A stretch of DNA of 41,964 nt from NCBI GenBank assembly GCA_910584055.1, contig CAJTZS010000037.1, forward strand, positions 1 through 41,964. The letters are read 5' to 3'. Below, one piece after another: positions 23,787 through 31,114 of this stretch. The position numbers were made by a program, and so were the translations under genes. This DNA comes from an uncultured Muribaculaceae bacterium (lineage in GTDB: Bacteria; Bacteroidota; Bacteroidia; Bacteroidales; Muribaculaceae). The number at the start of each line of letters is the position of its first letter. The stretch's first letter is position 1. Below the pieces are notes generated by a model. The model was not told the origin of the DNA. It searched no databases and was given only the letters and a program-made list of their open reading frames with translations.

Positions 23787-24236
23787 TTAACGCCGCAATT
23801 TTTTGAAAAAAGATTGCATCAGTTCGCGGCATTCCTCTTCAAGCACTCCGGAAGTTATCTCAGTCTTTGGGTGAATCGGGGAGCGGTAAGTGTCATAATA
23901 TGAAAAGAAACCTTTTTTAGGGTCTGGAGCGCCATACACTATTCTCCCGATCTGGCTCCATCCCAATGCGCCGGCGCACATGGGGCACGGTTCGACCGTG
24001 ACGTAAAGAGTGCAGTCAGGCAGATATTTTCCCCCGAGATATTCAGAGGCGGAGGTTATTGCCTGCATCTCTGCATGCGCTGTCACATCGTTAAGGGCTT
24101 CCGTGCGGTTATGGGCACGAGCGATAACCCTGCCGTTCACCGTTATCACGGCCCCGATAGGTATCTCACCGGCATCATATGCCTCCTGCGCCTCAACCAG
24201 CGCGAGTCTCATATATCTTTCATCGTCATTATACAT
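23787..24236 (-). CDS. tadA: tRNA-specific adenosine deaminase
   Basis: A 149-residue zinc-dependent deaminase with TAHAEMQAI (zinc ligand H54, catalytic E56) and EPCPMCAGAL (C84, C87). TadA converts A34 to inosine in tRNA-Arg(ACG). Length and the C-terminal FFSYYDTYRSPIHPKTEITS then GVLEEECRELMQSFFKKLR fit bacterial TadA rather than guanine deaminase, though a related nucleoside deaminase cannot be fully excluded. It overlaps ispH by 8 bases and is the last gene of a four-gene group with overlapping ends. Confidence 0.93.
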   Translation of the reverse strand: MYNDDERYMRLALVEAQEAYDAGEIPIGAVITVNGRVIARAHNRTEALNDVTAHAEMQAITSASEYLGGKYLPDCTLYVTVEPCPMCAGALGWSQIGRIVYGAPDPKKGFFSYYDTYRSPIHPKTEITSGVLEEECRELMQSFFKKLRR

Positions 24237-25122
24237 AGCCTTTAATTAAACATTTCACATTATCAGCGATTTCGGACATAAGCCATCGGGGAGTTGAGGT
24301 GGCACCGCATATGCCTATTGATTCCACTCCTTTGAAGAGCGTGATATCAAGTTTAGAACCGTCACTTACCAGATATGAACGGGGGTTCACCTTGCGGCAT
24401 TCCTCGAAAAGTACTTTCCCGTTAGAACTTTTTGCCCCGCTCACGAACACGATGGCATCATGCGAGGCTGCGAATTCACGAAGTTTTGTCAGCCTGCTCG
24501 CAACCTGACGGCAGATGGTGTCGAAATATTCGAAGCTCCCTTCCTTCTTGCGTTTTTCTATCTCCTCCACGATGTGACGGAAACCTTCAAGCGACTTGGT
24601 TGTCTGCGAATACAGCAGGATATCTCTGGAGAGATCCACAGAATCCAGATCCTCCGCATTCTGAATCACTATCGCCTCTCCGTTTGTCTGACCTACGAGT
24701 CCGTTGACCTCCGCATGTCCCTCTTTACCGTAAATGAGGATTAATGGCATCTCCCGGATTTCTCCGTCTTCAAGTTTCTTTCGGTTACAGCTGTAGGCTT
24801 CCTTGATTCGGCGTTGTAGCTGAAGCACGACCGGACATGTGGCATCGATCACGGTGATGTTGTTTGCCTCGGCAGTTGCGTAGGTTGTAGGGGGCTCGCC
24901 GTGAGCCCTGAGCAATACTGTGGCATCATGCAGGTTCTTCAAATCATCATGCGTGATTGTCTTCAGGCCCCGGAGGCGTAGACGCTCCACTTCCGATGCA
25001 TTGTGCACGATGTCGCCAAGGCAATGGAGCGTGCCTGATTTTTCAAGCTGCTCCTCTGCCTTGGCGATTGCTGTCACAACTCCGAAGCAAAAACCGGAAT
25101 TATCATCTATCTCTATCTTCAT
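24229..25122 (-). CDS. ispH: 4-hydroxy-3-methylbut-2-enyl diphosphate reductase
   Basis: A 297-residue iron-sulfur enzyme, the last step of the MEP isoprenoid pathway. The three cluster cysteines are present: C12 (SGFCFGV), C96 (VIDATCPVV) and C204 (FDTICRQVASR). Substrate residues are in DIVHN (H40), RAHGEPP (H74, E76), and SQTTKS. Overlaps cmk upstream by 20 bases and tadA downstream by 8. In some bacteria ispH is fused to or paired with rpsA or cmk; here the pairing with cmk is kept as an overlap. Confidence 0.97.
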   Translation of the reverse strand: MKIEIDDNSGFCFGVVTAIAKAEEQLEKSGTLHCLGDIVHNASEVERLRLRGLKTITHDDLKNLHDATVLLRAHGEPPTTYATAEANNITVIDATCPVVLQLQRRIKEAYSCNRKKLEDGEIREMPLILIYGKEGHAEVNGLVGQTNGEAIVIQNAEDLDSVDLSRDILLYSQTTKSLEGFRHIVEEIEKRKKEGSFEYFDTICRQVASRLTKLREFAASHDAIVFVSGAKSSNGKVLFEECRKVNPRSYLVSDGSKLDITLFKGVESIGICGATSTPRWLMSEIADNVKCLIKGYV

Positions 25123-25792
25123 ACAGCTTTAGAAGCCAGTCCATCTGTTGCTCGATGGTCATGTTGTCATTGTCAAGCAGCACCGCATCATCGGCCTTGC
25201 GAAGAGGGGATTCCTTTCTTGTCGTGTCGATACGGTCACGCTCCCTGATGTTTTCAAGCACTTCATCATAAGTCACGTTTTCCCCTTTGGCGCTGAGTTC
25301 CTTTACTCGTCTGCGGGCACGTTCTTCCGGGGATGCGTTCACGAACACTTTCATTTCCGCATCGGGGAAAACGGTGGTCCCGATGTCGCGTCCGTCCATG
25401 ACAATCCCTTTCTCTTTGCCGTATTCCTGCTGAAGTGCGGTCAGCCGGTGGCGCACTTCGGGGATGACCGCTACGGGACTTACAAGCGAACTTACCTGCA
25501 TGTCGCGGATTTCGCGCTCAACATCCACGCCGTTGAGCATCGTGTGTTGAATGCCGTCGCTACCGGCCGGAGTGAAGGATATGTGTATATCGGGGAGTGC
25601 CTTGACAAGCGCAGCCGTGTCCACTCCGTTCTCCGCCGTTGCCATGCCGTGACAGATTGCATAAAGTGTCACTGCCCTGTACATCGCTCCTGAATCCACA
25701 TATACATATCCTATGCGGCGCGCGAGGTCTCTTGCCATCGTGGATTTGCCTGAAGAGGAATATCCGTCGATCGCTATGATGATTTTTTTCAT
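25103..25792 (-). CDS. cmk: cytidylate kinase
   Basis: A 229-residue NMP kinase phosphorylating CMP and dCMP. The P-loop is IAIDGYSSSGKST (about 5-17), then YVYVDSGAMYRAVTLYA, VMDGRDIGTTVFPDAEMKVF and ERARRRVKELSAKG, all standard for Cmk. The C-terminus ends in a short acidic-basic tail. Overlaps glgB by 4 bases (ATGA) and ispH by 20, which suggests translational coupling. Confidence 0.97.
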   Translation of the reverse strand: MKKIIIAIDGYSSSGKSTMARDLARRIGYVYVDSGAMYRAVTLYAICHGMATAENGVDTAALVKALPDIHISFTPAGSDGIQHTMLNGVDVEREIRDMQVSSLVSPVAVIPEVRHRLTALQQEYGKEKGIVMDGRDIGTTVFPDAEMKVFVNASPEERARRRVKELSAKGENVTYDEVLENIRERDRIDTTRKESPLRKADDAVLLDNDNMTIEQQMDWLLKLYEDRDR

Positions 25793-27906
25793 TTTGTTTT
25801 CTTACTTGTTGCCTTTTTTCTTGTTGCCGGTTCTTTATTTACAACCTTTGCAGTTGTTTCTTTCCTGGTTGCAGCGCGTTTGGCTGGCTTGGGCTTCACC
25901 ATCCGGAGCACCTGGGCGGTTCTTGCGGGAAGATACATTTTCAGCCAACCTTTTCCTGAGGGTGCATAGAGCGGGTCAGGCTGAGTGAAGTGATGTATCT
26001 TGTCGTCGATATTGCCGAAACCTCCGAATGCCAGAGAGTCGCTGTCGAGCACAACCTCATATTCTCCGGCGGGCGCGAGGAAGCCATAATCGCTGAATGA
26101 TTTCGTAGGACTCCAGTTGAACACGAAGATCAGGTCGCCCCTGCGGAACGCAAGCACCTGGTCGTCATCTTTCTCCCAAAGTTTCTCCACAGGCAACGCC
26201 TGAAAATTGTAGTGTCCCGCCACTGTTTCCACCATGGCATTGTCGAAGGCGTTCAGGAATTTATATTTAAGGTCTTCGCGGTCAACGAGATCCCATTGAC
26301 GGCGTGCATACTTATAGCTCCATCCGTTTCCTTCGCGTGGGAAATCTATCCATTCCGGATGTCCGAATTCATTACCCATGAAATTCAGGTAACCTCCGTT
26401 GATTGTGGCAAGTGTCACGAGACGTATCATTTTATGCAGGGCCATGCCTCTTGCCACCGTCCCGTCCGCGTCATCAACCATCATGTGCCAATACATCTCC
26501 TTGTCGATAAGACGGAATATGATTGTCTTGTCGCCGACAAGTGCCTGGTCGTGGCTTTCGCAATAAGAAACAGTCTTTTCGTCTGCCCTGCGGTTGGTAA
26601 GTTCCCAGAATATGGATGTCGGATGCCAGTCCTCATCCTTCTTCTCCTTGATCATTTTGATCCAGTAATCCGGGATTCCCATTGCCATCCTGTAGTCGAA
26701 ACCGATTCCTCCCTCTTCGAACTTGATTGCGAGTCCGGGCATTCCGCTCATCTCCTCGGCTATCGTTATTGCTTTAGGGTTGATTTCATGTATGAGGATA
26801 TTGGCAAGCGTGAGATATACAATGGCGTTGGTGTCTTCGTTGCCGTCGTAATAATCGTCATAGCTGCCGAAGGCCTTCCCGAGGCCATGGTTGTAATAAA
26901 GCATCGAGGTCACGCCATCGAAACGGAATCCGTCGAATTTGTATTCTTCAAGCCAGAACTTGCAGTTTGACAGCAGGAAGTGGAGCACTGAGTTCTTGCC
27001 GTAATCGAAGCAGAGTGAATCCCATGCCGGATGCTCGCGGCGTCCGTCTCCATAGAAGTAAAGGTCATAAGAGCCGTCGAGGCGTCCCAGACCTTCAACC
27101 TCGTTTTTAACGGCATGGGAGTGCACGATATCCATAATCACGGCAATGCCGCGTGAATGAGCATCGTCGATGAGGCGTTTAAGGTCGTCAGGTGTGCCGA
27201 AGCGGGATGATGCTGCGTAAAAACTGCTCACGTGATATCCGAAAGAACCATAATAAGGATGCTCCTGGATGGCCATTATCTGTATTGCATTGTATCCGTC
27301 GGCGGCAATGCGGGGAAGGGTCTTGGTGCGGAATTCTTCATAAGATCCGACACCTTCCTCCTGCTGGGCCATCCCTATATGGCATTCATATATGAGCAAT
27401 GGTTTGGTATCGGGGGTGAATTTCTTTACCTTGAACTTGTATGGATTTTCCGGGGCATAGACTTCAGCCGAGAATATATGGGTGACAGGATCCTGTACGA
27501 CCCGCGTGGCATATGCCGGAATTCGTTCTCCGCTTCCTCCGTCCCACTCTACGCGCATCTTATAGAGGTCGCCGTTGTGGATAAAATCGGCAGGGAAATG
27601 ACCTTCCCATACCCCTCCACCCAACGGAGTCAGGGAATACCTTTCATCGTCTTTCCAATCGGTGAATGTGCCTATGAGCCATATCCCGGTTGCGTGCGGG
27701 GCGTACTCGCGGAAAATCCAGCCACCTTTTTTGTCACGATGCAGACCGAAATAATTATATGCGTTGGCGAATCCGGAGAGCGATCCGTCGGTGTCGGCGG
27801 TGAGCTCATTCATTTTGCGGATCACGTCTTCGTGGCGTCCCTCTATGGCGGCGGCAAATGGCTCGAGCCATGGGTCGTTACGAAGAATCTCAAGGGTCTT
27901 TCTCAT
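25789..27906 (-). CDS. glgB: 1,4-alpha-glucan branching enzyme (GH13) with basic tail
   Basis: A 705-residue protein. An N-terminal CBM48 domain (about 55-150; FREYAPHATGIWLIGTFTDW) precedes the GH13 barrel with FRFDGVTSM (nucleophile D330), IAEEMSGMP (acid/base E384) and CESHDQAL. A C-terminal all-beta domain follows. The form resembles eukaryotic-type branching enzymes, common in Bacteroidetes. It makes alpha-1,6 branches in glycogen. Unusual: the last 35 residues or so are rich in Lys, Arg, Ala and Thr (PAKRAATRKETTAK, then ATRKKATSKKTK), like a histone-like tail. A heptad-repeat region lies just upstream. Confidence 0.95.
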   Translation of the reverse strand: MRKTLEILRNDPWLEPFAAAIEGRHEDVIRKMNELTADTDGSLSGFANAYNYFGLHRDKKGGWIFREYAPHATGIWLIGTFTDWKDDERYSLTPLGGGVWEGHFPADFIHNGDLYKMRVEWDGGSGERIPAYATRVVQDPVTHIFSAEVYAPENPYKFKVKKFTPDTKPLLIYECHIGMAQQEEGVGSYEEFRTKTLPRIAADGYNAIQIMAIQEHPYYGSFGYHVSSFYAASSRFGTPDDLKRLIDDAHSRGIAVIMDIVHSHAVKNEVEGLGRLDGSYDLYFYGDGRREHPAWDSLCFDYGKNSVLHFLLSNCKFWLEEYKFDGFRFDGVTSMLYYNHGLGKAFGSYDDYYDGNEDTNAIVYLTLANILIHEINPKAITIAEEMSGMPGLAIKFEEGGIGFDYRMAMGIPDYWIKMIKEKKDEDWHPTSIFWELTNRRADEKTVSYCESHDQALVGDKTIIFRLIDKEMYWHMMVDDADGTVARGMALHKMIRLVTLATINGGYLNFMGNEFGHPEWIDFPREGNGWSYKYARRQWDLVDREDLKYKFLNAFDNAMVETVAGHYNFQALPVEKLWEKDDDQVLAFRRGDLIFVFNWSPTKSFSDYGFLAPAGEYEVVLDSDSLAFGGFGNIDDKIHHFTQPDPLYAPSGKGWLKMYLPARTAQVLRMVKPKPAKRAATRKETTAKVVNKEPATRKKATSKKTK

Positions 27907-27912
27907 ATATCT

Positions 27913-28015
27913 ATGTTAAATGTTTAATGTTTAATGTTAAATGTGTAATGCGTAATGTTAAATGTTTAATGTTTAGGCATAATAATTAAACATTAAACAT
28001 TCCACATTAAACATT
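27913..28015. repeat. heptanucleotide tandem repeat, locus 2 (inverted pair)
   Basis: Units AATGTTT, AATGTTA, AATGTGT and AATGCGT repeat about nine times (27913-27977), then the complement (ATTAAACATTAAACATT, 27984-28015). The two halves can pair as a long AT-rich hairpin. The TAA stop of the ATPase/DUF4435 gene lies inside the array. Confidence 0.75.
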
Positions 28016-29575
28016 TTCCAAGAGGCAGTGCTTTATAGCTGCAGACAATGTCGCGGCATCTTTGCCTCCCTGTCTCAGGGCTTCCAGCACACCGTTGATA
28101 TATTCATCACGTGAATGGTAGCCGAGTAGCTGAGGCAGTCCCGAATCAGGAAGCATCGGCTTATGGTTGAAAACCCTCAGGATGCCCTCGTAATCGTTGT
28201 CGCGGATCATCGCGGCGAACTGTTCGCGCAAACGGTTGTAATTCTTCCTTGGCTCAAGTTTCACCACAAGCGACTTGAGGTGCGTCTCAAGGGCGGTGAT
28301 GCAAGAGAAACGGGCGTCGATCTTGCATTCCACGTCTCTTTTCACTTTATGTCTCACATGCTGCAGAGCCTGCTGGTCGGCCTTCTGTTTGAAGGTGTGT
28401 ATCACCTCTCTTTTAACCCTCCTGACGATTTTTTCAGCATCCTTCCCTCTGCGGTGTGCCATCACCCTGATAACGCTTTCAAGTAAAAAGATGTTTTCCA
28501 CCTCAGCCACTTCCGGCACCATTATCTCCTTCTTTCGAAGGTAGCCTACTTCAAGGTCCGTACGCCTGTCGCGGTCCACTATCCCCCGGCTGCGCAGATG
28601 GTGCATGCTTTTCAGGTCGTTGAATGTGCGGGTGGTTTCTATCACCTTGTTGCAAGAACCTAACGGACGCACGTTCCAGTCCCGGAAAACGAGGGAATAT
28701 AGCTTAAAGTCGATGCTGTGTTGAGAGTCGCCTTCGATGAAAAGAACCGGTTTCCGGCTTCCGGCAAGTTCAAGGAATATGTCTTCGCTCAAAGGCGTGT
28801 CGCGTATCACTTCATAATCCCAGGCGTGCTGCTCGGAATCGTAACTCTTCACCCATATGCTGGTGTTCCTCGTTCTGGAGCTGATAAAGTCGATATCCAC
28901 TGAATCGTATACGAACGTACAGTCCGGACGCAGGGACTCGATGGAATTCCATAATGACCCGACAATCGAAGGGTGTATGAACAGTGACGGGGAGTCGATG
29001 AATATAACCGCGTCCGGCATTGCATAAAGCACGGCGGCTATATAATACAGCACGGTTTTTTCCCCCTGGCTGAGTGACGACACGCTGATGAGGTCATCGC
29101 CGGCTTGCGTGGCGAACATGAGCGAACCTTTGTTGCGCATTATTTTGTTGCCCGGAAAACTTTGCTCCCAAAGCTTTTTAATAATGTCTAATTTCGTTGT
29201 CCGGAGCTTGACACGTTTACCTTCCCCGATTTCGCGATCTTTTATTGTAAGGAGGTATTCGAGCTCGTCAGCAAACACCATATATATGAGCTTGTCGAGT
29301 TCGCACACCGCGTCTGTGCGCATATATGTGTGTCGGGATGCGGCCTGCCGGTAGAGGTCGTCGATAGATCCGCTTCTTGTGGATTCCTTCCTTTCCGGGA
29401 AAGATGCCGACAGCGCGGAGAGGCAATATGAGCGGTTGTCGCAGAGTGAAACCATCTTCTGCATGAAGCGGCTCTTGCCGGCTCCGTTGGCGCCGATAAG
29501 CGTTATCTGCCGTGCATTGCGGATAACGGAGGGCTCTTTGCCGGGAAACGCGGGAGGAAGGACAACGTCGCTCAT
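28007..29575 (-). CDS. ABC-type ATPase fused to a DUF4435 TOPRIM-like domain (PARIS-like)
   Basis: A 522-residue protein. The N-terminal ABC/SMC-like ATPase has Walker A GANGAGKS (28-35), signature SSLSQGEK (166-173) and Walker B AVIFIDSP (189-196). The usual Glu after the Walker B Asp is Ser195, and the usual His switch (THSP) reads YDSVD. From about 272 a DUF4435 domain follows: VLFIEGD (E281), GIVDRDRR (D334, D336) and VAEVENIFLLES, giving the Glu and D-x-D pattern of TOPRIM nucleases. AriA (ATPase) and AriB (DUF4435) of the PARIS anti-phage system have this pair; fused versions exist. Against a defence role: it lies 10 bases after ribE among housekeeping genes. Confidence 0.8.
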   Translation of the reverse strand: MSDVVLPPAFPGKEPSVIRNARQITLIGANGAGKSRFMQKMVSLCDNRSYCLSALSASFPERKESTRSGSIDDLYRQAASRHTYMRTDAVCELDKLIYMVFADELEYLLTIKDREIGEGKRVKLRTTKLDIIKKLWEQSFPGNKIMRNKGSLMFATQAGDDLISVSSLSQGEKTVLYYIAAVLYAMPDAVIFIDSPSLFIHPSIVGSLWNSIESLRPDCTFVYDSVDIDFISSRTRNTSIWVKSYDSEQHAWDYEVIRDTPLSEDIFLELAGSRKPVLFIEGDSQHSIDFKLYSLVFRDWNVRPLGSCNKVIETTRTFNDLKSMHHLRSRGIVDRDRRTDLEVGYLRKKEIMVPEVAEVENIFLLESVIRVMAHRRGKDAEKIVRRVKREVIHTFKQKADQQALQHVRHKVKRDVECKIDARFSCITALETHLKSLVVKLEPRKNYNRLREQFAAMIRDNDYEGILRVFNHKPMLPDSGLPQLLGYHSRDEYINGVLEALRQGGKDAATLSAAIKHCLLENV

Positions 29576-29585
29576 GGCTTTAGGA

Positions 29586-30188
29586 TTATTGTGTTATGAT
29601 TCTTGCGAGGTATTTGCCGAGGATGTCGAATTCTATATTGACTTTGGTTCCCTTCCCGATGCGGTGGAAGTTGGTGTTGTCATGGGTGTAGGGGATGATC
29701 GCCACCTTGAAGCTGCGGTCTGTGGGCTCGCACACAGTAAGGCTGACGCCATTCACCGTTACCGATCCTTTGTCTACGGTTACGTATCCGCGACGGGCCA
29801 ATTCTTTGTCTGCCTCGTATTCGAATGTATAATACCAGCTGCCGTTAGCTTCCCTTACGTCGGTACATACCGCAGTCTGGTCCACGTGTCCCTGCACGAT
29901 ATGTCCGTCGAGACGGCCGTTGATTTTCATCGAACGCTCAAGATTCACAAGATCACCCGGCTTGAGGTCTCCGAGATTGGAGCGGTCAAGGGTCTCGCGG
30001 ATCGCGGTGACGGTATATGTCCCGTCGCCGGGTAGCGCCACTACCGTGAGGCACACGCCGTTGTGCGATACACTCTGGTCTATCGTTAGCTCGTCAACGA
30101 AACTGCAACGCATCGTGATGTGCAGGTTGCTTCCTTCTTCGCGCAGGGCTACAACCTCTGCTGCTTCTTCAACTATTCCTGAGAACAC
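29586..30188 (-). CDS. ribE: riboflavin synthase, alpha chain
   Basis: A 200-residue enzyme converting two 6,7-dimethyl-8-ribityllumazine molecules to riboflavin. It has two lumazine-binding domains: MFSGIVEEAAEVVAL with SHNGVCLTV, and GHIVQGHVDQ with VNGVSLTV. The conserved MFSGIVEE places the start at a GTG (30188), which is unusual here; no in-frame ATG fits better. The upstream 20-30 bases are heptad repeat DNA. It is followed after 10 bases by the ATPase/DUF4435 gene. Confidence 0.95.
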   Translation of the reverse strand: MFSGIVEEAAEVVALREEGSNLHITMRCSFVDELTIDQSVSHNGVCLTVVALPGDGTYTVTAIRETLDRSNLGDLKPGDLVNLERSMKINGRLDGHIVQGHVDQTAVCTDVREANGSWYYTFEYEADKELARRGYVTVDKGSVTVNGVSLTVCEPTDRSFKVAIIPYTHDNTNFHRIGKGTKVNIEFDILGKYLARIITQ

Positions 30189-30194
30189 TTCTTG

Positions 30195-30220
30195 TAATGT
30201 TTAATGTTTAATGTTTAATT
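30195..30220. repeat. heptanucleotide tandem repeat, locus 3
   Basis: Three and a half copies of TAATGTT between the DUF4923 gene and ribE. The TAA stop codon of the DUF4923 gene lies inside the array. Confidence 0.7.
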
Positions 30221-30853
30221 GGCGTTGAGGGCGAAGCCGACGCAGAGGCCGTCGTAAGAGTTCAGGAGGCTCGACAGCGTTTTGGCGGCCGAGATCTTGG
30301 AATACTTCGCCACAGCATCAATAATGGCCATGAGCTTGCTGGCGTCGAACATCACGTCCATCGTGCGTGATGTCTTCTGCACATATGTCTTCACCTTGCC
30401 GAGCTTGATCTTCCCGACAACGCTGAAATTGAATTCGAACACACCCTTTTCGGCGGTTTCAGTCACTGTTCCTTTGAGTGTCAGTTTCTTTATCTTTAGC
30501 TGGAAGTTGCCGGCGTTGTCGATTGTTAGGGTGGCGCCGGTCAGGCCGTATTTCTGGTAGTATGGTTTGAGTTTTGTCTCTATAGCTGCGCCTGCGGCTT
30601 TGCCTCCTGCCTGTTTGAGGAAATTGTCACCCTGGAATGCCACGGCCGGTCCGGTGGCGAGCCAGTTGCCTTGCAGGTCCTGCACCGAGAGGTTGCTGCT
30701 CGAGAAAACACCTTCGAGAAGGTTGCCCACGGTCTCTTTAGTGTCGCCGCTCCCTAATTTGCCTAAAAGGTCTTTCAGGCTCTGGCCATTGGCCATATTG
30801 GAGCATGCCAGAATCATTGCTGCAAATACTAATACAATCCTAAACTGTTTCAT
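30215..30853 (-). CDS. secreted DUF4923 family protein
   Basis: A 212-residue protein with signal peptide about 1-23 (LVFAAMILACSNMANGQ). The mature part starts SLKDLLGKLG and has a lipocalin-like pattern (LQGNWLATGPAVAFQGDNFL, then DNAGNFQLKIKKLTLKG and FEFNFSVVGKIKLGKVKTYV), matching DUF4923 proteins of Bacteroidales, which are small envelope proteins of unknown function. A Cys at position 17 is not in a clear lipobox. The gene is divergent from the DUF4493 operon; TAACTTTG on the minus strand at 30938-30931 is a possible promoter. Confidence 0.8.
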   Translation of the reverse strand: MKQFRIVLVFAAMILACSNMANGQSLKDLLGKLGSGDTKETVGNLLEGVFSSSNLSVQDLQGNWLATGPAVAFQGDNFLKQAGGKAAGAAIETKLKPYYQKYGLTGATLTIDNAGNFQLKIKKLTLKGTVTETAEKGVFEFNFSVVGKIKLGKVKTYVQKTSRTMDVMFDASKLMAIIDAVAKYSKISAAKTLSSLLNSYDGLCVGFALNAN

Positions 30854-30930
30854 TTTAGATATTTATTTTATGTTTGAATTCGTGGAAACGTCATATATTT
30901 TGTAGCCTGTTTGGGAAATATATGGCGTTA

Positions 30931-30938
30931 CAAAGTTA
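30931..30938 (-). promoter_or_regulatory. possible promoter of the DUF4923 gene
   Basis: TAACTTTG on the minus strand matches TAnnTTTG, 78 bases before the ATG. No clear -33 element. Confidence 0.35.
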
Positions 30939-31012
30939 CAACTTTATTGGTTTATTTGGATTATTAATGCACAAATTTACATGAAAATTAGCAAATTTTA
31001 TAATTTTAAGAT

Positions 31013-31020
31013 AATTTTGT
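31013..31020 (+). promoter_or_regulatory. possible promoter of the DUF4493 operon
   Basis: TAATTTTG matches TAnnTTTG, 95 bases before the first lipoprotein ATG; no good -33 element. The intergenic region 30854-31114 holds nothing else recognisable. Confidence 0.4.
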
Positions 31021-31114
31021 ATCGGATAAGTATGTCAAATTTTCAAAAGATATAGTTTCTACAACACACGGTAACATTTGATATGCTTGATCCATATTGC
31101 TAATTTAAAAGATC

